Shown piece by piece: positions 57,499 through 64,000 of a stretch of 64,000 bases of DNA. The DNA comes from JAMXLJ01 sp036558745. GTDB lineage: Bacteria; Actinomycetota; Acidimicrobiia; IMCC26256; JAMXLJ01. Location: the NCBI GenBank assembly GCA_036558745.1, contig DATBEZ010000043.1:1-64000 (forward strand), given 5' to 3'. Numbering within the stretch: the first letter of the stretch is position 1; each line of letters begins with the position of its first letter. The notes under the pieces are model-generated. The model saw only the letters and a program-made list of their open reading frames with translations, was not told where the DNA came from and made no database searches. Made by a program: the position numbers and the translations under genes.

Positions 57499-57692
57499 AT
57501 CCTTCTCCGGCTCCTCGGGCTCCGCCGTCCCGGGCTCCGCCCCGTCCGCACTCTGGTCGCGGTCGCAAGCTCGCCGCTCTGCGTCATCCGCGACGGCGGT
57601 CGGTTGCGAACTCAGGGGTGAGTGCGCAGCCGGAACGGCGGCGCCGCAACGATGAGCGCGCCGCCCGAGGCGGCTTCGTCAAGGAGAACCAG

Positions 57693-58088
57693 ATGTCTGT
57701 CGTCAGGCTTCTTCCCGCATGGTTCCATGCCATCGCCGACTACGCGGTCGGTGCCCTGTTGATCATCGTGGCGTTGGCGGTCGGCGGCTCGGCCGGTGCC
57801 GTCGCCACCGGCGTCGTGGTCGGCGCCGTCGTCCTCGCGGTGAGCATGCTCACCCGTTACCCGCTGGGAGTCGTGAAGGTGCTGCCGTTCACGATCCACT
57901 CGGCGGGCGACTACCTGGCCGCTGCGCTGCTGATCGTGGCCCCGTTCGCGCTGAACTTCCGCGACGGCGACACCGGTCTGAGCGTCTTCTACATCGTCGC
58001 CGGGCTCGCGGTGCTGGCCGTCAGCCTCGTCACCAACTACCAGTACAGCCCCAAGCGTCAGTGGGAGGCTCGGCCCACCACCGCGTGA
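57693..58088 (+). CDS. SPW-repeat-type four-helix membrane protein
   Basis: A 131-residue protein with two tandem units of two membrane helices: LPAWFHAIADYAVGALLIIVALAVGG with VLAVSMLTRYPLGVVKVLPFTIHSAGDY, then LAAALLIVAPFALNF with VFYIVAGLAVLAVSLVT. The RYPLGVVKVLPF and HxxxDY elements are typical of the SPW-repeat/related family. Function is unknown. AAGGAG precedes the ATG. The 194-bp gap after the P450 holds GGCTCCGCC-type low-complexity DNA only. Confidence 0.8.
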   Translation: MSVVRLLPAWFHAIADYAVGALLIIVALAVGGSAGAVATGVVVGAVVLAVSMLTRYPLGVVKVLPFTIHSAGDYLAAALLIVAPFALNFRDGDTGLSVFYIVAGLAVLAVSLVTNYQYSPKRQWEARPTTA

Positions 58089-58167
58089 CCGACCACCGCC
58101 GCTGACCGGCTGCGCCCCGCCCTCGCCCTCGACGCGACGCGGGGCGCAGCTGTCGCGTCGCGCCCGG

Positions 58168-58173
58168 TACGGT
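58168..58173 (+). promoter_or_regulatory. -10 hexamer TACGGT, leaderless start
   Basis: TACGGT, 7 nt, then the ATG at 58181, favouring it over the GTG at 58172. Confidence 0.5.
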
Positions 58174-58180
58174 GCGGCGC

Positions 58181-59257
58181 ATGAGCACCTCCGATCCCAT
58201 GGCGGGTGACGGCGCGCTCGGTCGGCTGCTCGACGCGGCACGCCGAGACGTCGAACGCGGCCGCATCCCCGCGTGCCAGGTCGCGGTCGCGCGCGACGGC
58301 GAGATCCTCGCGTTCGAGACGCTCGGCGACGCGACGAACGACACCCGTTTCTCGATCTTCTCGGCGACCAAGCCGATCGTCGCCTCGGCGGTGTGGGCGT
58401 TGCTGGGGGAGGGGTCGCTGGAGCTCACGCGGCCGGTACGCGACTGGATCCCGGAGTTCGCGACCAACGGCAAGGACGCGGTCACGCTCGAGCAGGTGCT
58501 GCTCCACACCGCCGGGTTCCCCGCCGCGCCGATGGCGCCCGACGAAGGGACGGACCGGCGACGGCGCCGCGAGCGGTTCGCGCAGTGGAGGCTCGACTGG
58601 GAGCCGGGCACGCGCTTCGAGTACCACGCGGGGTCGGCCCACTGGGTGCTCGCCGACCTGATCGAGAGCACGTCGGGACTGGACTTCCGCGACTTCATCG
58701 AGCAGCGGGTGTGTCGCCCGCTCGGGCTGCCTCGCGTGCTCGGCATCCCGGCTGCGGATCAACGCGGCATCGCCGAGCTCGTGCCCGTCGGTGACGCGAG
58801 CGCCGAGCGCGACGAGCACGTGCGGATGTTCAACGATCCGGACGTGCGCGCGGCCGGCGTCCCCGGAGGTGGGGCGATCATGACCGCGGCCGATCTCGCA
58901 CGCTTCTACCAGGCCCTTCTGCACGATCCGGTGGGCGTGTGGGATCCCACCGTGCTCGCGGACGCCACGGGGAACGTGCGCTGCACGTTCACCGAGCCGA
59001 TGTTCGACGTGGCGGTGAACCGCACGATCGGGCTCGTGGTCGCCGGTGACGACGGCAAGCACGTGCTGCGGTACGCGGGGTTCGGTGAGGGCTGCTCACC
59101 GTCGTCGTTCGGGCACGCGGGTGCGCACATGCAGATCGCGTGGGCCGATCCCGCCAGCGGGCTGTCGTTCGCGTACCTCACGAACGGTCTCGACGGCGAC
59201 CAGCTGCGGGAGGGTGCGCGCGGCGTGCGGCTCGCCGGCCTCGCGGCGACGGTGTGA
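58181..59257 (+). CDS. serine hydrolase, beta-lactamase-related (esterase type)
   Basis: A 358-residue SxxK hydrolase: SATK (about residues 64-67) is the nucleophile, FEYHAGSAHWVLADLIE the Tyr motif and FGHAGAHMQIAWADP the third box. There is no signal peptide. The style resembles class C EstB/lactonase-like esterases. It is followed by a flavodoxin-like gene (10-bp gap) and an aldo-keto reductase, so the three may form one detoxification or catabolic unit. Confidence 0.9.
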   Translation: MSTSDPMAGDGALGRLLDAARRDVERGRIPACQVAVARDGEILAFETLGDATNDTRFSIFSATKPIVASAVWALLGEGSLELTRPVRDWIPEFATNGKDAVTLEQVLLHTAGFPAAPMAPDEGTDRRRRRERFAQWRLDWEPGTRFEYHAGSAHWVLADLIESTSGLDFRDFIEQRVCRPLGLPRVLGIPAADQRGIAELVPVGDASAERDEHVRMFNDPDVRAAGVPGGGAIMTAADLARFYQALLHDPVGVWDPTVLADATGNVRCTFTEPMFDVAVNRTIGLVVAGDDGKHVLRYAGFGEGCSPSSFGHAGAHMQIAWADPASGLSFAYLTNGLDGDQLREGARGVRLAGLAATV

Positions 59258-59267
59258 GGTCGACGGC

Positions 59268-59729
59268 GTGCCGAGCCTCCTCGTCGTCCACCACACCACG
59301 TCGCCCGCGCTGCACTCGCTCCTCGACGCGGCGGTATCGGGCGCACGCGACCCGCAGATCGAGGGTGTCGACCTCGTGCTGCGTCCGGCGCTCGTGGCGA
59401 ACGCGCTCGACGTGCTCGGCGCCGACGGCTACCTCCTCGGGACGCCGGCGAACCTCGGGTACATCTCCGGCGCGCTCAAGCACTTCTTCGACCAGATCTA
59501 CTACCCGTGCCTTGACGCGACGGCGCGCCGTCCGTTCGGGGTGTACGTCCACGGCAACAACGACACGACCGGCGCGCTGCGCGCCATCGAGACGATCACG
59601 ACGGGCCTGCAGTGGCGACGGGCCCAGGAACCGGTGTCGGTGGTCGGTGATCCCGACGCCGCGTCGCTCGACGCGTGCCGCGAGCTCGGCGCGTCGCTGG
59701 CCGCGAGGCTCATGCTGGACGCGTCGTGA
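59268..59729 (+). CDS. flavodoxin-like NAD(P)H-dependent oxidoreductase
   Basis: A 153-residue flavodoxin-fold protein. LLVVHHTTSPALHSLLDAAV binds the FMN phosphate, DGYLLGTPANLGYISGALKHFFDQIYYPCLD is the second FMN loop, and PFGVYVHGNNDTTGALRAIETI the third. It resembles NADPH-dependent FMN reductases or WrbA-like quinone reductases. The GTG lies 10 bp after the hydrolase, and its end overlaps the next start (GTGA). Confidence 0.85.
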   Translation: MPSLLVVHHTTSPALHSLLDAAVSGARDPQIEGVDLVLRPALVANALDVLGADGYLLGTPANLGYISGALKHFFDQIYYPCLDATARRPFGVYVHGNNDTTGALRAIETITTGLQWRRAQEPVSVVGDPDAASLDACRELGASLAARLMLDAS

Positions 59730-60565
59730 CCGCGCCGGTCGGTTCGAACGCACCGATGGCGACGCGCCGGCTCGGCGACGGCGTGTCGGTTCCGGTGATC
59801 GGGCTCGGGACGTGGCAGACGTTCGACGTCGACGACTCGAGCCAGCACGTGGCCGACGACGTCGTCGAGACCGCGTTCGGGGCGGGGACGCGCCTCGTCG
59901 ACTCGTCGCCCATGTACGGAAGCGCGGAGCTGGTGCTGGGCCGCGCGCTCGGCGCACGGCGCGCGGAGGCCGTGGTCGCGACCAAGATCTGGACGCCGTC
60001 GTCGGAGCGCGGTCGCGCCCAGTTCGAAGCCCAGCTGCGCCACTTCGGTGGACGTGTCGACGTCGAGCAGGTGCACAACCTCGTCGCGTGGCGTGACCAC
60101 CTCCGCTGGATGGAGACGGAGCGCGACGCGGGACGGATCGGGTTGCTCGGCGCGACGCACTACGACGCGCGCGCGTTCGGCGAGCTCGCCGACATCATGC
60201 GCACCGGACGGATCGACGTGGTGCAGGTGCCGTACAACCCACGCGAACGCGACGTCGAACGCCGGATCCTCCCCCTCGCCGCCGACCTGGGTCTCGGCGT
60301 GATCGTGATGCGACCGCTCGGCGCGGGCGGGTTGATGCCGGGGCCCGATCGCACGCGCCTCGCCCCGCTCGAGCCGTTCGGCGTGCGGACCTGGGCTCAG
60401 GCCCTGCTCAGGTGGGCCCTGTCCGACGAGCGGACGACGGTGGTCATCCCGGCGACGTCCTCACCGGCGCACGCGACCGACAACGTGCTCGCGGGCCGAC
60501 GCCCGTGGTTCGGTCCCGACGAGCGCGCGTACGTCGACGAATTGGCGGGCGCGCGTCGCCGGTAG
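59726..60565 (+). CDS. aldo/keto reductase
   Basis: A 279-residue NADPH-dependent reductase with a TIM barrel. The catalytic residues are Asp59, Tyr64 (SPMYGSAE), Lys87 (ATKIW) and His about 116 (EQVHNLV). The NADP-binding region lies near RTTVVIPATSSPAHATDN. It is translationally coupled to the flavodoxin-like gene (GTGA overlap). Substrate could be an aldehyde or ketone formed by its neighbours; not identifiable here. Confidence 0.9.
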   Translation: MTAPVGSNAPMATRRLGDGVSVPVIGLGTWQTFDVDDSSQHVADDVVETAFGAGTRLVDSSPMYGSAELVLGRALGARRAEAVVATKIWTPSSERGRAQFEAQLRHFGGRVDVEQVHNLVAWRDHLRWMETERDAGRIGLLGATHYDARAFGELADIMRTGRIDVVQVPYNPRERDVERRILPLAADLGLGVIVMRPLGAGGLMPGPDRTRLAPLEPFGVRTWAQALLRWALSDERTTVVIPATSSPAHATDNVLAGRRPWFGPDERAYVDELAGARRR

Positions 60566-60578
60566 CGCAACGCGCGGC

Positions 60579-61058
60579 TCAGCGTCGCCCCCCGCCGCCG
60601 AAGTCGGGCACGCCGACCGCCGGTCCGATGCTGTTCTGCAGACCCTTCACGAGCGCGGCCTTGTCGGCGGCGGAGAGCTTCGCGTTCGAGTGCAGACCGA
60701 ACCACGTGTAGTACGTGGGCGGCATCGACCCACGCTCGATGGTGCGCGCGATCTGGTCGCCGCCGCGATGGTGGTTCGGGTCCCATTCGGAGAAGTTCAA
60801 ACGGGCACGGCCCTCGTCGACGTGGTGCTTGAGCCACCACGACACCGGCGCGACGCTCGCGTACCACGGCTTCTTCGTCTCGTTGCTGTGGCAGTCGTAA
60901 CACGCGGCGACGACGAGCTGCTGGGTACGCGCGCTGTCCCACTTGATGCTGGTCCGCACCCGCGGGTTGCTGATCCGGTACGGGATGAGCTGGATCAGCC
61001 CGAACCCCACGATCACGACCGCCGCGCCGGCCAGTCCCCATCGCAGCACACGCCGCAT
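60579..61058 (-). CDS. membrane-anchored monohaem (haem-binding domain) cytochrome-like protein
   Basis: A 159-residue protein with one N-terminal membrane helix (GLAGAAVVIVGFGLIQLIP) and a c-type haem site CYDCH (53-57). A distal Met112 lies in GSMPP. The segment NETKKPWYASVAPVSWWLKHHVDEGRARLNFSEW is typical of the PF14376 haem-binding family. It would carry electrons on the outer side of the membrane. It is divergent from the MauD-like gene and could accept electrons from the amine-dehydrogenase-like system, which is inference. GGGAGCG precedes the ATG. Confidence 0.88.
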   Translation of the reverse strand: MRRVLRWGLAGAAVVIVGFGLIQLIPYRISNPRVRTSIKWDSARTQQLVVAACYDCHSNETKKPWYASVAPVSWWLKHHVDEGRARLNFSEWDPNHHRGGDQIARTIERGSMPPTYYTWFGLHSNAKLSAADKAALVKGLQNSIGPAVGVPDFGGGGRR

Positions 61059-61230
61059 GACGCTCCCTTCGCTCGAAGGGTGTGTCGTACCCGAGCGCAA
61101 CGGCGGGCGCTGGTCGTCTTTACCAAGTCCTTGCCCGCAATCGCGGGGATTCTCAGAATGTGCCCGCGCCGCGGGGGACGCGGTCGCGGCATCCGCGTGG
61201 ATCCCGGGTCGCTATGGCAGCATCGCTTCG

Positions 61231-62025
61231 ATGACCGCGTTGGTCGCCACCGAGACGGTTGTGCTCGTGCTCCTCGCGTTGCTCGTGGTCGGCCTGCTCC
61301 GGAGCCACGCCGAGATCCTCCGAACGTTGCACGATCTCGGTGTGGGACCCGACGCCGAGCTCGACCTCACCGCCGCGAGCGCAAGCGCATCGACGTACGC
61401 GCCGGCCGGTGGTGACGGCACCCCGCCCGACCGCGCGCGTGTCGCGTTCGACGTGCAGGGCGTCACCCCCTCGGGCGATGCCGTGGTCGTCGGCGTCCAT
61501 GGTGCGCCGCGCCAGGTGCTGCTCGCCTTCCTGTCGTCGGGTTGCACGACGTGTCAGACGTTCTGGGACGCGCTGCGCGACGGCGCGGCACGACACCTGC
61601 CCGGGGACCTGCGCGTCGTGGTCGTGGCCGCGGGCGACGACCGCGAGAGCGCGTCGGCGATCGCCGAGCGTGCCCCGACCGACGTCCCGGTCGTGATGTC
61701 GTCGCAGGCGTGGCACGACTACGACGTCCCCGGCTCGCCCTACTTCGTCCACGTGGACGGCCCGTCGGGTCGGATCGTGGGTGACGGGACCGCACGGACG
61801 TGGCCCCAGCTCGTCGGGCTCGTGGAGGACGCGCTCGGGGACCGGGCCGAGCGCGATCGCCGCATCCGCGCCGATCGCGACGAACGCACCGCACGCCGGC
61901 GCCGCGGTGGCGCAGCGCGTGAGGCGCGCGCCGACGCCGCGCTCGCTGCCGCGGGCATCCGTCCCGGCGACCCGAGTTTGTACGGGCCGGTCGCCGATCC
62001 GCCGGACCGACCCGTCGACGCGTGA
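61231..62025 (+). CDS. MauD-like membrane-anchored thioredoxin-fold protein
   Basis: A 264-residue protein: N-terminal membrane helix (TVVLVLLALLVVGLL), a short linker, then a TlpA/thioredoxin-like domain with the redox motif Cys105-Thr-Thr-Cys108 in LAFLSSGCTTCQTFW. The C-terminal 60 residues are Arg/Ala-rich (RRIRADRDERTARRRRGG) and probably cytosolic or disordered. MauD proteins help form the six disulphides of the methylamine dehydrogenase small subunit. The MauE- and MauA-like genes downstream support that role. Confidence 0.85.
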   Translation: MTALVATETVVLVLLALLVVGLLRSHAEILRTLHDLGVGPDAELDLTAASASASTYAPAGGDGTPPDRARVAFDVQGVTPSGDAVVVGVHGAPRQVLLAFLSSGCTTCQTFWDALRDGAARHLPGDLRVVVVAAGDDRESASAIAERAPTDVPVVMSSQAWHDYDVPGSPYFVHVDGPSGRIVGDGTARTWPQLVGLVEDALGDRAERDRRIRADRDERTARRRRGGAAREARADAALAAAGIRPGDPSLYGPVADPPDRPVDA

Positions 62026-62114
62026 TCGACCCGCGCGCGGTGACGCTCGCCGCGGCATGGCTCGTCACGTGCGCGGGGGCTCTGCGCTCGACGTGGTCGC
62101 CCTGAGGGGAGTCG

Positions 62115-62711
62115 ATGCTCGCGAGCATCCACCCGCTGGGCGAGCGGGGTCGGGGGACGAATTGGACGCTGACCGTGTGCGCGTACTTGCTCGCGTCCGC
62201 GTTCGGAGGGGCGCTGCTCGGCGGTCTCGCCGGCGCGGTGGGTGCCGTGCTGGGCCGCGTCCTTCCGAGCTCGTGGACCGCGCGCGCGATCGCAGTCGTC
62301 GTGCTCGTGGGCGCGGCGGCCGCGTTCGACGCCTTCGCGCGGGAACGTCGCGTGCCCGGCCCGCGCCGTCAGGTCGACGAGGACTGGCTGAGCCGGTACC
62401 GCGGCGTCGTCTACGGCGCGGGATTCGGGTTCCAGCTCGGGCTGGGCGTGACGACGATCGTCACGACCGCGTTGGTGTGGGTCGTCCCCGCGGCGGCGGT
62501 CGCGATCGGTTCGTTGACCGTCGGTCTCGCCCTCGGCGCCACGTTCGGGCTCGTGCGCGCGTTGCCCGTGCTCGCGGCGCGACAGGTCGACTCGCCCGTC
62601 GCGCTCGTCGCGCTCGATACGACGTTGCGGCGTCTCGAGCGGCGCGTGCGGATCGTCACACCGATCGTCGCCGCGACCGTCGCGGCCGCCGCATTGGTGT
62701 TGGTGGTCTGA
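62115..62711 (+). CDS. multi-pass membrane protein of the MauA-like cluster
   Basis: A 198-residue protein with about five membrane helices, including LTVCAYLLASAFGGALLGGLAGAVG, AIAVVVLVGAAAAFDAF, VVYGAGFGFQLGLGVTTIVTTALVWVV and the Ala-rich C-terminus. The GFGFQLGLGVTTIV helix is reminiscent of CcdA/DsbD-type electron-transfer membrane proteins, although no paired Cys is present, so reductant transfer is doubtful. GAGGGGAG precedes the ATG, and its stop shares one base with the next start (TGATG). Confidence 0.75.
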   Translation: MLASIHPLGERGRGTNWTLTVCAYLLASAFGGALLGGLAGAVGAVLGRVLPSSWTARAIAVVVLVGAAAAFDAFARERRVPGPRRQVDEDWLSRYRGVVYGAGFGFQLGLGVTTIVTTALVWVVPAAAVAIGSLTVGLALGATFGLVRALPVLAARQVDSPVALVALDTTLRRLERRVRIVTPIVAATVAAAALVLVV

Positions 62712-63220
62712 TGCCGGTGCTCGCCGACTTCGGCCTCACCGTCGACGTCCCCGCGGGCTGGGACGGTCGCATCACGCGGCGCGGCGACGGCAGTCCCACG
62801 CAGCTGGTCGGACCGAGCCCCGTCACCGGGCTCGCGGTGACGAGCCATCCGGTCGTGCACCTGGCGAACTTCCCACTGCCCGAGGTGCGCGCCGACTTCG
62901 GCAGCGACGTCGTCGAGACCATGGGTCCTCCCGACGTGTTCGCGGTGCTGTTCGAGTACGGACCCGCCGCGGTCGGCACGCCGTTGTTCGCGACGGTCGG
63001 CTTCCCACAGCTCGACGGCTCCCGGTTCGCGCCCGACACCTTGCAGCGCGGGATCCCCGGCCAGGCCGGCTTCCAGACGTTCTTCCAGGTCTCGCGGCGC
63101 GCGTTCACCCTGTACGCGGTCGTCGGCTCGTACGCGCGCCGCGCCCAGCTCGTGCCCCCTCTCGACGCGGTGCTCGGCACCATGCGGATCGCGGCGCCGG
63201 TCGGTCCGCCATCGGGATGA
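62711..63220 (+). CDS. conserved-looking hypothetical protein in the MauA-like cluster
   Basis: A 169-residue soluble protein without signal peptide: MPVLADFGLTVDVPAGWDGRITRRG, several beta strands (TGLAVTSHPVVHLANFPLP; VFAVLFEYGPAAVGTPLF) and a C-terminal helix (LVPPLDAVLGTMRIAAP). The VPAGWDGRI opening and the final LDAVLGTMRI resemble small PsbP/lipoprotein-like domains of actinobacteria. Its tight overlap on both sides (TGATG and ATGA) shows that it belongs to the cluster. Function is unknown. Confidence 0.75.
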   Translation: MPVLADFGLTVDVPAGWDGRITRRGDGSPTQLVGPSPVTGLAVTSHPVVHLANFPLPEVRADFGSDVVETMGPPDVFAVLFEYGPAAVGTPLFATVGFPQLDGSRFAPDTLQRGIPGQAGFQTFFQVSRRAFTLYAVVGSYARRAQLVPPLDAVLGTMRIAAPVGPPSG

Positions 63221-63756
63221 GCGCGCTCAGCGGCCCGGTTGCGGTACTCGCCCTCGTGGTGGCGTTCGCCGCGTCCGTGAAGGTCCTCGACCCGGCGACG
63301 ACGACCGGCGCCCTGCGCGCCGCCGGTGTACCGGCACGCGACGCGCTCGTACGCCTCGGGGCGCTGGTGGAGCTCGTGATCGCGGTCGCCGTGCTCGTCT
63401 CGGGCGGCCGGGTGGCGCTCCTGGCGCTGGCGCTCTCGTACACCGCCTTCACGGCGTTCGTCGTGGTCGCACTCCGACGCGACCGACCCCTCGCGACGTG
63501 CGGGTGCGTCGGTCGCGCGGACGCGCCGCCGAGTTCCGTCCACGTCGTGCTCGACGGATCGGCGGCCGCGATCGCGGTGGTTGCTGCGCTGGTGGGGACC
63601 GACCCGGCGGTCCGCCTCCTCACGTCGACGACGCCGTTCGTCGCGGCGACGGATGCGACGCTCGTGATCACCGGCGCGTCGCTCTTCGTCGTGTCCATCA
63701 CCGCCCTCCCCGCGCTCCTCCGGCTGCGGGCTCCGACGCGCGCGTCATCGACATGA
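63217..63756 (+). CDS. MauE/DoxX-like membrane protein
   Basis: A 179-residue four- to five-helix membrane protein. Helices start near PVAVLALVVAFAASVKVL, LGALVELVIAVAVLVSG, VALLALALSYTAFTAFVVVAL and VVLDGSAAAIAVVAALVG. The Cys95-Gly-Cys97 pair in LATCGCVGRADAPPSSVHV is the MauE signature, thought to take part in disulphide formation of the amine dehydrogenase small subunit. It overlaps the preceding and following genes by 4 nt each (ATGA). Confidence 0.87.
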   Translation: MSALSGPVAVLALVVAFAASVKVLDPATTTGALRAAGVPARDALVRLGALVELVIAVAVLVSGGRVALLALALSYTAFTAFVVVALRRDRPLATCGCVGRADAPPSSVHVVLDGSAAAIAVVAALVGTDPAVRLLTSTTPFVAATDATLVITGASLFVVSITALPALLRLRAPTRASST

Positions 63757-64000
63757 AGGCGAAGGGCACGGCCTGGTTGCTGAAGAAGGCGACCGACGTG
63801 TTCGCGTCGCGGCCCGTCGGGCGGCGCGACTTCCTGACCCGGGTCGCCTACACGGGTACCGCGCTGGCCGTCGCACCCCGCACGTATCTCCTCGAGCGCG
63901 TCACCTCGGTGCAGGCGTTCTGCGCGTGCGTCGGCGCGAACTGTCCGTGCGGTTCGGCGTGCTGCGACGGTTACACCGAATTCTGCTGCACGATCACGGG
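63753..64000 (+). CDS. MauA-like (methylamine dehydrogenase light-chain family) protein, 5' part
   Basis: The gene runs off the window after 82 codons. The N-terminus carries a Tat-type signal (SRPVGRRDFLTRVAYTG with TALAVAP). The exported part opens with an extreme Cys cluster, FCACVGANCPCGSACCDGYTEFCCTI, given here in two halves FCACVGANCPCGSACC and DGYTEFCC. This is the pattern of proteins annotated as methylamine dehydrogenase (amicyanin) light chain in actinobacteria. In proteobacterial MauA two Trp form the TTQ cofactor and twelve Cys form disulphides; the Trp sites lie beyond the window. MauD- and MauE-like helpers precede it. Confidence 0.85.
   Translation, partial: MKAKGTAWLLKKATDVFASRPVGRRDFLTRVAYTGTALAVAPRTYLLERVTSVQAFCACVGANCPCGSACCDGYTEFCCTIT

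Overview
The window is about 70% GC, gene-dense and free of rRNA, tRNA, CRISPR arrays or insertion sequences. Gene content points to an Actinomycetota genome, most likely class Acidimicrobiia or a close relative: deazaflavin-type nitroreductases, a mycothiol-type maleylpyruvate isomerase-like protein, two WS/DGAT acyltransferases, two MMPL transporters, a DUF222/HNH relic, a SPW-type membrane protein and a MauA/MauE-like cluster. The taxonomic placement is inference; no marker gene in the window settles it. Many genes have a TAnnnT hexamer only 6-8 nt before an ATG or GTG, which suggests widespread leaderless transcription. I used this to choose several starts.

Layout. 0-4.5 kb: a small basic protein, an SDR plus serine hydrolase pair, an NlpC/P60 endopeptidase and a membrane-anchored lysozyme-like protein. 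4.5-13.4 kb (minus): a compact DNA-repair operon, AddB-like, AddA-like and a RecQ helicase fused to a phosphoribosyltransferase-like domain. 13.5-15.8 kb: small genes and a broken DUF222 gene. 15.9-22 kb: a tightly overlapping operon of CoA-transferase, WS/DGAT, acyl-CoA ligase, citryl-CoA-lyase-like protein, a small protein and an alpha/beta hydrolase. 22-30 kb: an SDR, an MMPL transporter with a TetR regulator, an orphan amino-acid-type binding lipoprotein behind a palindromic operator, a patatin-DUF2795 fusion and a Clp-N protein. 30-46.7 kb: LLM oxidoreductase, two PF04185 phosphoesterases, HtrA-like protease, PurU, PPOX protein, DUF445, Ser/Thr kinase, several tiny membrane proteins and a two-gene ABC exporter. 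46.7-60.6 kb: nitroreductases, a protein with a COQ4-type metal motif, a CoA-binding/MMPL/WS-DGAT cassette, a P450 behind the same operator type, a serine hydrolase, a flavodoxin-like protein and an aldo-keto reductase. 60.6-64 kb: a haem-binding protein divergent from a MauD-like/MauE-like/MauA-like cluster that runs off the window.

How parts may work together. The 16-22 kb and 51-56 kb blocks both pair acyl-CoA chemistry with WS/DGAT enzymes, and the second adds a lipid-type transporter. The P450 (56.3 kb) and the binding protein (26 kb) share a TAnnCTGACG-N4-YGTCAG arrangement and probably one TetR-type repressor. Three genes (36.9, 39.1 and 43.3 kb) carry DevR/DosR-like boxes centred about 42 bp before the start. 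Two of them encode paralogous 42-52 residue membrane proteins with an identical C-terminus, so a low-oxygen regulon is plausible. The last cluster looks like maturation machinery for a cysteine-rich MauA-like periplasmic protein, with a c-type haem protein next door as a possible electron acceptor. Strong hairpins that swallow stop codons separate many convergent genes.
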